Below, one piece after another: positions 28,240-37,993 of a DNA stretch of 64,000 bases (position 1 is its first letter; each line of letters opens with the position of its first letter). The stretch is from Deltaproteobacteria bacterium (lineage in GTDB: Bacteria; Desulfobacterota; Desulfobulbia; Desulfobulbales; Desulfurivibrionaceae), in NCBI GenBank assembly GCA_026388695.1, contig JAPLJH010000092.1, forward strand, positions 1 through 64,000. Direction: 5' to 3'. The notes below the pieces were generated by a model. That model did not search any database, was not told the origin of the DNA, and saw only the letters and a program-made list of their open reading frames with translations. The position numbers and the translations under genes were made by a program.

Positions 28240-28347
28240 GTTAGCGATCACAGGGTGCCACATCTGCTTTGTCATCGGCCTGCTCATGTGCACTAGCACA
28301 CTTCGCAGACCTCTTTCGCGCATCTGCGGCACCCTGTAATCGCTAAC
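28240..28347 (-). repeat. structured two-copy element, copy 2 (108 bp)
   Basis: On the minus strand the arms GTTAGCGATTACAGGGTGCC and GGCACCCTGTGATCGCTAAC form a 20-bp helix with one G-U pair, extending inwards by GCA/TGT. The core from CAGATGCGCGAAAGAGGTCTGCG to GCAGATGTGG matches copy 1 with only a few changes, mostly in loops. It lies 13 bp upstream of the LOG gene ATG, so in that leader. Copy 1 has the same core but unrelated arms. Confidence 0.75.
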
Positions 28348-28390
28348 AGTTCAGTAAACGATGGTCTCGCAAAAAGTCTCGGCAGCGCAA

Positions 28391-30523
28391 TCACGAAAGA
28401 GCTGCCAGGGCCGCCTGAGCCGGGGCAAACTCCGGGGAATACCGTAGCACCTTTTCATAAAGCTTTCTGGCCTTGCCCGGCTTGGCCTGTTGCTCGAAAA
28501 TCCTGCCCAGCAACAACGCAGCTTCCCCCTGACGCGGATCAAGACGGAGGCACTCCGTAAGAGATTGCATGGCCCCTTCCTGGTCCTGGATCAAATCCTG
28601 CACCAGGCCAAAGCGATACCAGTGGGCAGCCTTACCCCCATCCAACTCAACCGCCTGGCCACACAGGGCCAGGGCGATATCATGGCCCTGTTTTTCCAGG
28701 GCATAGAGTCGGCCCAGCCTGCTCAACGAACCGGCATCCCTGGGGTTGCCGCTGACCGCCCGCTGATAGGCGGCAATGGCCAAGGCATTCTCCCCCAAGG
28801 CCTCACAGGCCCGACCAAGCCAGCGCGCCACCACCATGGGCTCTCCGCCCTGCTGGGGGTTCTTTTTGATCAATCCCTCGCACCGCTCCAAGACCTCACG
28901 GGCCTCGGCGTATCTTGCCTGCCGACAATAGAGCATGCCAAGGTGCTGCAAGAGATCGGGATGCTTGCTGTCCACGGCCAAGGCCCGTTCCCAGAGCGCC
29001 AGAGCCTCTACTGCCTGACCGTCGTCAAGACAGATAAAGCCCAGATTGAACAGGGCCATGAAATTTTTGGGATCAACCCCAAGCGCCTTCATAAAACAGG
29101 CACGGGCGGCCTTGAGCCGATTGAGCTGGATGCTGGCAACCCCCATGCTGTTGAGGATGTTCACATTGCCCGGCTCAAGGAGCAGGCCCTGCCGATACTC
29201 TCCCAGGGCCTTGACCAGATCGCCTTCGTTATAATAGACATCCCCGCTGATATTGAGGCTGACTGCGTCAAAGACGGCCAGCGAATCCGGGCCGAAAAAG
29301 GTCGCGTGCTGCAAGGCCTTCCGGCAATTCAGGGGTAGGTCCGATTTCTTAAAATCATGATAGGGAAAGGTGGCCACCCCCATGGAAAAGGAGCTGCCGC
29401 CAATGGCCTCCATCTTGCCGCGAAAATCCTTAAGCCAGGCGCGGGCCGCCTTGCCGTCAAGCCCATCGAGAAAAAGAAACGCCTCCCGCTGATTGACCAG
29501 CACCAGTCCCTTCTCCTGGCCAAGCAGCGTCCTGAGCCGCTTGGAAAAATGGTTGCTCGCAGGCTCCTGATCCATGCGGAGCAAGACCAGGGAGAACCGG
29601 CTTTTCCCGCGATACAGGGCGCGCAATTTTCTCAGCGCCGATTCCGGGGTCTTGCGAAAGGGGTGCGACTCGATATCCTGGGCAGTGACATGGCCGCAGA
29701 GGCTGAAAGGCCCCCGCAGACGGGCGGTGCGCAGAGCCTGCCAGGCCTGCTCCAGAAGCTGCTCCGGCGCGCCGCTCTCCTCGGGGTCATGGGGCGTCAC
29801 CGTGGTGATGCCGAGATGGGCGGTGGCAAAATTTTCCCGCTTGAGCCGCAGAAGCAGCGACTCGCCCAACTGCCGGGCCTGTTCCATGTCCACCCCATAC
29901 CAGAGCAGGCCAAAGATTCCGGCGCCCAGATGGTGCAGATGCATATCCTCGCCGATCATGGAGGCAAGACAGCTTCCGGCCCGCACGATGTAGCGCAGAC
30001 TCCGGTCCGCGTCACGGGTGCGCGGGTACACCTCCAGCAAGGCCAGGGTGGACGAGGCCAAAGGTGCCACGACATCAGCCTCTTCCTGGCCAAGGGCCTC
30101 AAGCTCTCCCCGCAGATGGAAGCCGTTCACCAACCCGGTGGCCGGGTCCTGGCAGCTCTGCTTGAGCAGATAAAATTCCCTGGAGATGATATGGCTCTGC
30201 TCGTCGAGCCAGACCGTCGGCATCCCGTAGAGCTGTGACTCGCCACCTTGTACCACCAGCAGCCCGCAGAGCGTTTCCCCGCCCCAGATGGGCAGCAAAA
30301 GCTCCTGCTGCTCTGTGTCGGCCACAGGCAAGTGGTTATCGCGGATCTGCTTCAACCCGGCCTTCAGCTCCGCAGGCGGCTTGCCCTCATCTTCGCCCAG
30401 AGGCACCAGCCGAGCGGTGTCACAGGGGAAAAAATCAAAAGCCGTCTTGGTAAACAGGGTGGAAAACCGGCGAAGATCGGCAGGGGTAAGAGGCCCGGCC
30501 TCAAAAAGCAAAGGTATGGTCAT
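28391..30523 (-). CDS. protein with degenerate GGDEF-like domains and C-terminal TPR array
   Basis: The 710-residue cytoplasmic protein has no signal peptide. Residues about 1-130 look GAF-like. A first GGDEF-like region begins at DPATGLVNGFHLRGELEAL, but the signature is LGAGIFG instead of GGDEF. A second such region (SRFSLVLLRMD ... EAFLFLDG ... FSMGVATFPYHDF) is also degenerate. From about residue 430, at least seven TPR-like repeats follow (VYYNEGDLVKALGEYRQGLLLEPGN and so on). It is unlikely to synthesise c-di-GMP; a sensing or scaffold role is more likely. Its ATG overlaps the selA stop by 4 nt (ATGA), so it is coupled to selA. Confidence 0.75.
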   Translation of the reverse strand: MTIPLLFEAGPLTPADLRRFSTLFTKTAFDFFPCDTARLVPLGEDEGKPPAELKAGLKQIRDNHLPVADTEQQELLLPIWGGETLCGLLVVQGGESQLYGMPTVWLDEQSHIISREFYLLKQSCQDPATGLVNGFHLRGELEALGQEEADVVAPLASSTLALLEVYPRTRDADRSLRYIVRAGSCLASMIGEDMHLHHLGAGIFGLLWYGVDMEQARQLGESLLLRLKRENFATAHLGITTVTPHDPEESGAPEQLLEQAWQALRTARLRGPFSLCGHVTAQDIESHPFRKTPESALRKLRALYRGKSRFSLVLLRMDQEPASNHFSKRLRTLLGQEKGLVLVNQREAFLFLDGLDGKAARAWLKDFRGKMEAIGGSSFSMGVATFPYHDFKKSDLPLNCRKALQHATFFGPDSLAVFDAVSLNISGDVYYNEGDLVKALGEYRQGLLLEPGNVNILNSMGVASIQLNRLKAARACFMKALGVDPKNFMALFNLGFICLDDGQAVEALALWERALAVDSKHPDLLQHLGMLYCRQARYAEAREVLERCEGLIKKNPQQGGEPMVVARWLGRACEALGENALAIAAYQRAVSGNPRDAGSLSRLGRLYALEKQGHDIALALCGQAVELDGGKAAHWYRFGLVQDLIQDQEGAMQSLTECLRLDPRQGEAALLLGRIFEQQAKPGKARKLYEKVLRYSPEFAPAQAALAALS

Positions 30524-31959
30524 TGTTTCTTATCCTCGAAAACTTCTTTCAAACAGTTGGCCAGCAGCACCACTTCCTTGTCCGCCACGGTACGCATATC
30601 AAGGAGCAGCCAGTCATCCTCGATACGGCCGAGCACCGGCAGCGACAACTCCCGCAAGCCCTTTTCCAATTCGTTGACACTCCGGTCCAGGGGGGCAAGG
30701 GCCACACCCCGGCTGGGCAGGGGCTGTTCCGGCAGCGAGCCGCCGCCCACCATGGAGGTAATATTCTTCAACTCCACCGCACACACCGACCCAAGCTCCT
30801 TCCCGATCAAGCGGCGCAACCGCTTGGCCTTACGATCAATGGCCGCCAACGGCATGGCCAGCATGGCCAGGGTGGGGATCTGGGCAATGGCCTTTTCCTC
30901 GTCGAAATAAAGCCGCAGCACCGCCTCCAGCCCGGCCAGGGTAAATTTGTCGATGCGCAACGCCCGGTTCATGGGGTTGGCCTTGATCTGCTCGATGATC
31001 TCTTTCTTGCCCACAATGAGCCCGGCCTGAGGCCCGCCCAAGAGCTTATCGCCGCTGAAGGTCACCACATCAACCCCGGCCCGGACCACCTCGCCCACCG
31101 TGGGTTCCTTGGCCAAGCCGAAGCGGGAAAGATCCACCAGACAGCCGCTGCCCAGATCCTCCATGACCGACAGGTTGTGGCGTGCACCCAGCGCGACCAG
31201 CTCTGCAAGCGGAACCTCGGAGGTGAAGCCGATGATCCGGTAGTTGCTGGTGTGCACCTTGAGGAGCAGCGCGGTTTCTTCGCTGATGGCCTTTTCATAA
31301 TCGCCAAGATGGGTGCGGTTGGTGGCACCCACCTCAACGAGCTTGGCCCCGGTTCGGCTCATCACCTCGGGGATACGGAAGGAGCCGCCGATCTCCACCA
31401 ACTGGCCGCGAGAGACGATGACTTCGCGCCCCTTGGCTAGGGTGTCCAGCACCAGCATCACCGCAGCGGCATTGTTGTTGACCACCAGGGCAGCCTCGGC
31501 CCCGGTCAGCTCGCAGAGGATATCTTCCACCTGACTGTACCGGCTGCCCCGTTTGCCCGTGGCCAAATCAAGTTCCAGGTTGGAATAGCGACTACCCACG
31601 GCCAGCAGGCTCTCCATGGCTGCCTCGGGCAGCAAGGAACGGCCAAGGTTGGTATGCACCACCACGCCGGTGCCGTTGATCACGGTACGGAAGTTGGGAC
31701 GGAGCCTGGCGGCAAGGAGGGCGGAAAAACGGGGCAGCAGAGCGGCTTGGCTTAGGTCGGCGGGCTTGATGGGCGCACCCTTGAGAATCTCCTGCCGGAG
31801 CGACTCCAGCAATTGGCGCACCGAGCTTTTCACCAGCGACGCAGGCGCAGCGGGAGGCGGGACCAGCCAGCCTAGAAATTCATCAACCTTGGGAATAGCC
31901 CGAAGCAGGCGTTGGGTGGAAGCGGCCGGTTTCCCGGCGGATTCAGGTTTTGTGGTCAT
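30520..31959 (-). CDS. selA: L-seryl-tRNA(Sec) selenium transferase (SelA)
   Basis: PLP enzyme that converts Ser-tRNA(Sec) to Sec-tRNA(Sec) using selenophosphate. The 479 residues include PKVDEFLGW, VINGTGVVVHTNLGRSLLPEAA, NNNAAAVMLVL, the PLP-lysine signature TFSGDKLLGGPQAGLIVG and NPMNRALRIDKFTLAGLE. It shows the organism makes selenoproteins, common in anaerobic Desulfobacterota. I found no tRNA-Sec, selB or selD nearby. It is first in an apparent selA-TPR-LOG transcript. Confidence 0.97.
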   Translation of the reverse strand: MTTKPESAGKPAASTQRLLRAIPKVDEFLGWLVPPPAAPASLVKSSVRQLLESLRQEILKGAPIKPADLSQAALLPRFSALLAARLRPNFRTVINGTGVVVHTNLGRSLLPEAAMESLLAVGSRYSNLELDLATGKRGSRYSQVEDILCELTGAEAALVVNNNAAAVMLVLDTLAKGREVIVSRGQLVEIGGSFRIPEVMSRTGAKLVEVGATNRTHLGDYEKAISEETALLLKVHTSNYRIIGFTSEVPLAELVALGARHNLSVMEDLGSGCLVDLSRFGLAKEPTVGEVVRAGVDVVTFSGDKLLGGPQAGLIVGKKEIIEQIKANPMNRALRIDKFTLAGLEAVLRLYFDEEKAIAQIPTLAMLAMPLAAIDRKAKRLRRLIGKELGSVCAVELKNITSMVGGGSLPEQPLPSRGVALAPLDRSVNELEKGLRELSLPVLGRIEDDWLLLDMRTVADKEVVLLANCLKEVFEDKKQ

Positions 31960-32175
31960 TCACTCCCCAGTTCAGGCAGAAAACGGCGGTTTGAGATCAA
32001 GAAACCCATAACATACTGAAAGGACTTACCGTTTTTCCGGAAAAGTGTCAAGGGGGAGCGACAGCACTGGATCAAGTTCGGAGATCTCAGCACCCTCCGG
32101 CGAACGCGAACATGGAACTAACCGGCCCGCGCGGCTTTTTGCGTAGGCCGGTTGAGTAACGGAAGACGCAAAACA
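31960..32175. other. 216-bp gap with short inverted repeat
   Basis: Between selA and the HNH gene. It contains AACCGGCC (32120-32127) and GGCCGGTT (32146-32153), an 8-bp hairpin with an 18-nt loop. No tRNA-like cloverleaf, including tRNA-Sec, can be seen. Confidence 0.4.
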
Positions 32176-33141
32176 TCACATATCGACATGATCAGACTTG
32201 TCTCTATTGCAGTCAAAGCATGTGAGTCTAATGTTGTGCTCTTCTGCGCTACCACCCTTTGCGTGGGGAATTATATGATCAAACTCGACTTCATCATCCT
32301 TTAAATGAACGCCACACTCTTGGCAGGTGTAGTTATCGCGTCTTACGACACGCAACTTTATCTTGAAGGGAATATACCGGCCTCGTCTCCGTTTTTCCGC
32401 TGTCTCGGTAATTGATTCTCCGACGAAGACTACGGGACATATGTGCCCGAAGTTCTTGCACATGGCATCAAGAATGATTTGGGGAATCTCGTCAGGGAAT
32501 TCGTTTGCGTCGAAGTTGAACACCTCTGCTTCAAATGACTTTTTTCTTGCTGCATCCAACGGACTTCGCTGGTCGTCAATCCCAGTTCTCACTATTTCTT
32601 CTAGGCGCTGGATTTCTGCATCAATCCCATCCTTGAGTTCGCCCTCAATCACGAAATCATCTGCATCACTTCCGTCTAGCGGATAAGGCACCCGAAATTT
32701 TTCGAAATCCGACATCGGCGATTGCATGTACTCAAGGATATTTTTGCCTTCTTCTTCGGCAAGCTTAGTAATCCGCTCCATGAATAGGTTCCGGACCACA
32801 CGCTTGGCTAAGACTGCTGGATTTGCCTTTGCAACCATGACGAATTTTTCAACTTCTCTTCGTTGCTCGTCATCAAGTGGATCAGCGGTTCCAATGAAGC
32901 CAGTTTCCAAAACCTTCTTGATGTGTTCGTGATGGGCGATCGCTTCTGATTTTAAAGATGGAAGCAATGGAGACTGCTCAACGAATGGCCCGTATGGACA
33001 GTATTTCAACTCCCAACACGGTTTACATGCCTGACTAGATCGATGTTTCCAGTCTTTAAGGAAATCTTTGTCATCAATGTCCTCTGGGTAGCCTAGCGCT
33101 TCCTTGATGGTTTTGTGTATGGCCTTTTTGGATGATGACAT
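32176..33141 (-). CDS. HNH endonuclease domain protein
   Basis: The 321-residue protein has an N-terminal Cys pair region (ACKPCWELKYCPYGPF), a long helical middle, and a C-terminal HNH nuclease domain: RRDNYTCQECGVHLKDDEVEFDHIIPHAKGGSAEEHNIRLTCFDCNRDKSDH. The domain has two CxxC zinc pairs, the catalytic DHIIP and the downstream N. The gene is visibly more AT-rich than its neighbours and unrelated to them in function, suggesting transfer. No partner methylase or defence gene is adjacent. Its biological role is not clear. Confidence 0.8.
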   Translation of the reverse strand: MSSSKKAIHKTIKEALGYPEDIDDKDFLKDWKHRSSQACKPCWELKYCPYGPFVEQSPLLPSLKSEAIAHHEHIKKVLETGFIGTADPLDDEQRREVEKFVMVAKANPAVLAKRVVRNLFMERITKLAEEEGKNILEYMQSPMSDFEKFRVPYPLDGSDADDFVIEGELKDGIDAEIQRLEEIVRTGIDDQRSPLDAARKKSFEAEVFNFDANEFPDEIPQIILDAMCKNFGHICPVVFVGESITETAEKRRRGRYIPFKIKLRVVRRDNYTCQECGVHLKDDEVEFDHIIPHAKGGSAEEHNIRLTCFDCNRDKSDHVDM

Positions 33142-33229
33142 GCAGATTTCCTTTCTACCTCCGACAACAAATTAAATCGCCCCGCATAAAATGCGGAACC
33201 CTGTTTTACTGCCCATATAACATCCCCCC

Positions 33230-34528
33230 TCAAAACTCCTCAATCCGTTTCCTGAACCAGCGGAGCACCGCCTCCTTCTTCTCGGCGATATCGATCTCGT
33301 AGATATCCTGCGGGAACAGCAACTGGGCCACCCCGGAATCGAAGATCCGCTTCACCTCATACTCGTCGTGGGAGACCTCCCGCTCGTAGATATAGTTGAG
33401 ATACGAGCGGTTGGTGTGGACGATGAACTCCACGCGCATGCCGCCCATGCGGGCGAAGAACTTAAACATCTGGGTCTTGGCGGAGCTGCCGATGCTGCCG
33501 CTGTGATGCCCGCCGCCGGAAAGGGTGTCGGTCACCTCCTCCAGAGTCATCAGCGACCCGGCCTTGGTGGCGCTCTGGGTCAGGTGTTTTTGAAAGGCCT
33601 TGACCTCGGCCACCGAATCCACCACCCCCATGAGGCCCAGTTCGTCATCAACCGCCACGGCTGGATTTTCCTCGCCCTTGCGCAGGAGCTTCAGCACCTT
33701 GGCCTCGGACTGTTTCTTGCGGATGGAGACATAGATCGGCACCTCGGCCCCGTTGGCCTGGAAGCGTCGGCGTTTGATCAGGGTGAGCTTCTGGTTGGCC
33801 TTTCTTTCCACGGCGCGGGCCTGCTCCCGGCTTATGATCTCCACTTTGGTGCAGGCGAAGGTCTCCGGGTCGTGGTCGCTCAGGAGATAGACGATCTCCA
33901 GCTCGCCGATTCTGGTTTTTTTGCTCCAGACATGCTCGTTCAAAAAATCGAGGAACTGGCCGAACTTTCCTTCCACCTCGGTTTCCCGCTCGCGCTGATC
34001 GATGGATGCGGCAAGATTCATGAGGATCAGCTTGCGCTTGGCCTCGAAACGCGCCTTCTTGTGGTAACGGTCGTCAAAGAGGATGAGCATGAGATCCACC
34101 GGGGACTTGCAGGAGTCGATCTCGTTGGTCATCTCGATGTAGGAGGCGTAGTTGGCCAGCACCTTACCCTTGAGATAGTTGATCACCCCGTCGGCGGTGC
34201 GGGAATAGGTGTTGACCCGCAGGATCACCTCCCGGGCGTTGCCTTCGATGCCGAACATGTTGCCCAGCAGCCGGTAGGCCCGCTCGTTGGCCAGCTTCCG
34301 CCGGACCGGATCATTGATGATCGCCTGGATTTCGGAAAAGGTGCGGACATCGAGAAACTCGAAGATCTGGTTGCGCAGGATCCGGTAGCGGGTGGCCATG
34401 CCAGCCTCGGCCAAGCCCCTGGCAAAGAGCCGAGCCTCCGGGGAAAGCGGTGCCAAGGCCGGGGGCCTGTCGCCGGTGGCAAAAGGGCCGGATCGGTCCA
34501 GCAATGAAAAGATGTTCTCCTGCGTCAT
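33230..34528 (-). CDS. conserved-looking protein of unknown function
   Basis: I do not recognise this family. The 432-residue soluble protein (from the ATG at 34528, GGAG 8 bp upstream; the track start is 34552) has no signal peptide or membrane helix and is rich in charged residues. A central stretch is helical and basic (DDRYHKKARFEAKRKLILMNLAASIDQRE), and a Ser/Gly/His stretch reads SGGGHHSGSIGSS near residue 345. Composition and codon use match the neighbours, and it lies 48 bp after nifV on the same strand, so it may share the nifV transcript. No function is proposed. Confidence 0.7.
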   Translation of the reverse strand: MTQENIFSLLDRSGPFATGDRPPALAPLSPEARLFARGLAEAGMATRYRILRNQIFEFLDVRTFSEIQAIINDPVRRKLANERAYRLLGNMFGIEGNAREVILRVNTYSRTADGVINYLKGKVLANYASYIEMTNEIDSCKSPVDLMLILFDDRYHKKARFEAKRKLILMNLAASIDQRERETEVEGKFGQFLDFLNEHVWSKKTRIGELEIVYLLSDHDPETFACTKVEIISREQARAVERKANQKLTLIKRRRFQANGAEVPIYVSIRKKQSEAKVLKLLRKGEENPAVAVDDELGLMGVVDSVAEVKAFQKHLTQSATKAGSLMTLEEVTDTLSGGGHHSGSIGSSAKTQMFKFFARMGGMRVEFIVHTNRSYLNYIYEREVSHDEYEVKRIFDSGVAQLLFPQDIYEIDIAEKKEAVLRWFRKRIEEF

Positions 34529-34576
34529 GATGCTTTCTCCACTTTTTTCCACTGTACGGGCAGGGAGGCACTGGGA

Positions 34577-35692
34577 TCAAGAACTATATTCGGCCACCAA
34601 CCGACGCACCTCCCGATCATGGAGCGGCCTGCCCAGGGCCAGGCACTGGCTCCGGAAGGAATCCGCCAGCCGCCCCAGCTGCGCCTCCTGGACCTGCACA
34701 CCCAACTGCCGCAACCGCTCGGCCACGCCCTGCCTGCCCACCTTGGCCCCATACGACAACCGCCTTTTCGCCCCGACCAAAGTCGGCTCGTAGGGCTCAT
34801 AGGTCCGAGGATCCTTGGCGATCCCGGCCAGGTGCAACCCGGTTTCGCAGGCAAAGATCCCCGCGCCGATCACCGGCTGATGGGGTTCGATTGTCCTCCC
34901 CGAGCAGTCGGCAGCCAACCGGGCCAGGGCTGGGAGCCGGGTCGTCGCATAGGGCCTGGTTCCTTGCAGGGCCAGATAGCCCGCCACCTCTTCCAAGCGG
35001 CTGTTCCCGGCCCGCTCGCCCAAGCCCAGTACGGTGACATCGGCCCAATGGGCTCCTGCCTCCAGGGCGGCTATGGCATTGGCCGTGGCCATGCCGAAGT
35101 CGTTGTGCATGTGCACCCCGATCTCCACCGCAAATGGCCGCAGCTCGCGGACCAGGGCACCGATGGAGCCGGGGGTGGCCACGCCCACCGTGTCGGCTAT
35201 GCGGATGCGGTCCGCGCCGCTTTCGCAGGCAACACGGACGATCTCGCGCAGGAAACCGGGCTCACCCCGGGTCGCATCCTCCAAGCCGAGAGAAACATAG
35301 GGTACCGCAGCCCGCGCCCTGGTAGCCGTTTTGGCCACGAGCCGGACCACAGCCGCGCGATCCAGCCCGAGCTTTACCGCGATATGAAGGTCGGAAACAG
35401 GAATGGAAAGGGAAAGCACATCCGGGGTCAAACGCAGGGCGCAGGCGAGATCATCGTCCTGGCAGCGGCACCAGAGACCCAGGCGCTTCACCCCCGCCTC
35501 TTTCCGGCAGCGGGCCACCAGCTCGGCAAGCTCTGTGTCCCGCGGCGAGGCGATCCCCACCTCCACCTCTTCGATCCCGACCCGCACAAGATCGCGGGCA
35601 ATGGCCACCTTCTGCTCCAGGGTGAAGGCAACGCCCACTGTCTGGCTGCCCTCGCGCAGGGTGCTGTCCACCAAGCCTCGCACATGTTCCAT
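34577..35692 (-). CDS. nifV: homocitrate synthase (NifV)
   Basis: Condenses acetyl-CoA with 2-oxoglutarate to make homocitrate, the organic ligand of FeMo-co. The 371 residues show the family N-terminal motif DSTLREGSQTVGV, the metal-binding HMHNDFGMATANAIAALEAGA, GLGERAGNSRLEEV, and IGAGIFACETGLHLAGI. 2-Isopropylmalate or plain citramalate synthases are alternatives, but the length and the nif/mod context favour NifV. The ATG at 35692 with GAGGTG upstream is preferred over the listed 35797, which runs into modC. Confidence 0.9.
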   Translation of the reverse strand: MEHVRGLVDSTLREGSQTVGVAFTLEQKVAIARDLVRVGIEEVEVGIASPRDTELAELVARCRKEAGVKRLGLWCRCQDDDLACALRLTPDVLSLSIPVSDLHIAVKLGLDRAAVVRLVAKTATRARAAVPYVSLGLEDATRGEPGFLREIVRVACESGADRIRIADTVGVATPGSIGALVRELRPFAVEIGVHMHNDFGMATANAIAALEAGAHWADVTVLGLGERAGNSRLEEVAGYLALQGTRPYATTRLPALARLAADCSGRTIEPHQPVIGAGIFACETGLHLAGIAKDPRTYEPYEPTLVGAKRRLSYGAKVGRQGVAERLRQLGVQVQEAQLGRLADSFRSQCLALGRPLHDREVRRLVAEYSS

Positions 35693-35702
35693 GGCTGTCA
35701 CC

Positions 35703-36490
<788 letters not shown>

Positions 36491-36494
<4 letters not shown>

Positions 36495-37159
36495 CGCCCT
36501 GCCCTCCCTCTGCTTGCCAGCTTGTTGGTCATGACGAGAATGGTGACGCAGACCACCGACATGATGATTACCAGGGTATTGGCCAGGGTGTAGTTCCCGG
36601 CCTGCACTGCATCGAATACGGCCATGGATGCGGTTTGGGTTTTGCCCTCGATGTTTCCCGCCACCATCAGGGTTGCGCCGAAATCCCCCATGGCCCTGGC
36701 AAAGGCGAGCATGGTCCCGGCCAGCAGCCCCCGTGCGGCCAGGGGCAGGGTGATGCGGCAAAACACCCGCAGCTCGGTGTCGCCCAGGATGCGGGCGGCC
36801 TGTTCGTATTCGGTACTCACCCCTTCAAAGGCGGCGCGGGCGGATTTAAAAAGCAGGGGGAAGGCCACCACCGTTGCGGCAAGCACCGCGCCCTGCCAGG
36901 TGAACATCAGGCTGATGCCCAGATGGGCATGGAGCCATGCGCCCAGCCAGCCGTTTCTGCCCCAGACCACGATGAGGTAATAACCCAAAACCGTGGGCGG
37001 CATCACCAGGGGCAGGGTCAGGATGGCATCGAGAAAATCCCGGCCCCAAAAGGTGAAACGGGCTGTGAGCCAAGCGAAGGCCACGGCAAAGATAAAGGTT
37101 ATCAGCGTGGCGCAAGAGGCAACCCGTAATGTCAGCCAAAGCGGGGTGAGGTCGGGCAT
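36491..37159 (-). CDS. modB: molybdate ABC transporter permease (ModB)
   Basis: The 222-residue membrane protein has five to six helices and the ABC permease EAA-type loop (EQAARILGDTELRVFCRITLPLAARGLLAG). MPPTVLGYYL and AMGDFGATLMVAGNIEGKTQTASMAVF are characteristic of ModB. AAGGAAAC lies before the ATG. The end is coupled to modC by a 4-nt overlap. Confidence 0.95.
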
Positions 37160-37946
37160 GATCGTTTCCTTCAGAAGACAACCGCGATGGCTTGCTAAAG
37201 CCGTATTTTGCCAAAATAGCCTGCGCCTCTGGACTGCGCAGATAGAGGAGAAATGCCTGGGCCTTTTCCTTGTTGGCGCTCCCCGCCACTACGGCCACGG
37301 GATAGACAATGGCCTTATCGGTGGGGATTTCAGCCACAACCCGCACCTTGTCTTTTGCCGCCGCGGCATCCGTGGCATAGACAAAACCAGCCTCCACCTC
37401 GCCCCGCATCACATATTCGAGCGCCTGTTTGACCGAGATGCCCATGACGCATTTGGGCGCCAGCGTATCCCAGAGCCCCTGCTTTTCCAGGGCAGCCTTG
37501 GTATATCGGCCAACCGGCACCGACTCGGGATTGCCCATGGCGATTTTTTGCACCCGCCCTGATTTCAGATCACCAAGTCCGACAAGCGGAGGCATATTCA
37601 CCGGGGCGATGAGCACCAGGGAATTTCCCGCGAAATTGATTCTGCTACCCGGCAGGACAAACCCACCCTTTTCCGCCTTGTCCATGCTCTCCTGGTCGGC
37701 CGAGGCAAAAACGTCCGCCGGTGCTCCCTGGGCAATCTGCTGCAACAACGATCCGGTGGCAGCGAAATTGAAACTGACCTTCACCCCTGGATTTTTCGCG
37801 GCAAACGATTTGCCGAGTTCCTTGAACGATTCGGTCAGGCTGGCGGCGGCGGAGACAAGAATCTCGGTTTCCGCGCTGGCAGGAGACGGCGACCAGAACA
37901 TTGAAGGGAGCACAACGAACAGACAGAACAAGATTCTCAAAAACAT
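36846..37946 (-). CDS. modA: molybdate-binding periplasmic protein (ModA), reading frame runs on into modB
   Basis: Substrate-binding protein with a signal peptide (MFLRILFCLFVVLPSMFWSPSPASA). It has the motif VSAAASLTESFKELGKSF, ASADQESMDKAEKGGFVLPGS, FAGNSLVLI, GNPESVPVGRYTKAALEKQG and SPEAQAILAKYGF. Normal ModA ends right after the KYGF motif. Here no stop follows in frame: the ORF continues 110 or so residues (SRLSSEGNDHARPH...) that are modB read in the wrong frame. A TAG in the neighbouring frame at 37195-37197 suggests a one-base indel there. The mature part is otherwise complete. Confidence 0.9.
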   Translation of the reverse strand: MFLRILFCLFVVLPSMFWSPSPASAETEILVSAAASLTESFKELGKSFAAKNPGVKVSFNFAATGSLLQQIAQGAPADVFASADQESMDKAEKGGFVLPGSRINFAGNSLVLIAPVNMPPLVGLGDLKSGRVQKIAMGNPESVPVGRYTKAALEKQGLWDTLAPKCVMGISVKQALEYVMRGEVEAGFVYATDAAAAKDKVRVVAEIPTDKAIVYPVAVVAGSANKEKAQAFLLYLRSPEAQAILAKYGFSKPSRLSSEGNDHARPHPALADITGCLLRHADNLYLCRGLRLAHSPFHLLGPGFSRCHPDPAPGDAAHGFGLLPHRGLGQKRLAGRMAPCPSGHQPDVHLAGRGACRNGGGLPPAF

Positions 37947-37993
37947 GACGATACCCCTTCTTTAATGAAGAATAAAAAACCTGTGGACCGCGG

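Noticed and set aside
32120-32153. attC-like or recombination site near the HNH gene
   Set aside because: A GTTGAGT fits half of the consensus, but the opposite half does not complement it.
31960-32175. tRNA-Sec next to selA
   Set aside because: No acceptor or T-arm consensus (GGTTCGATTCC) or 8-bp acceptor stem can be found in the gap.
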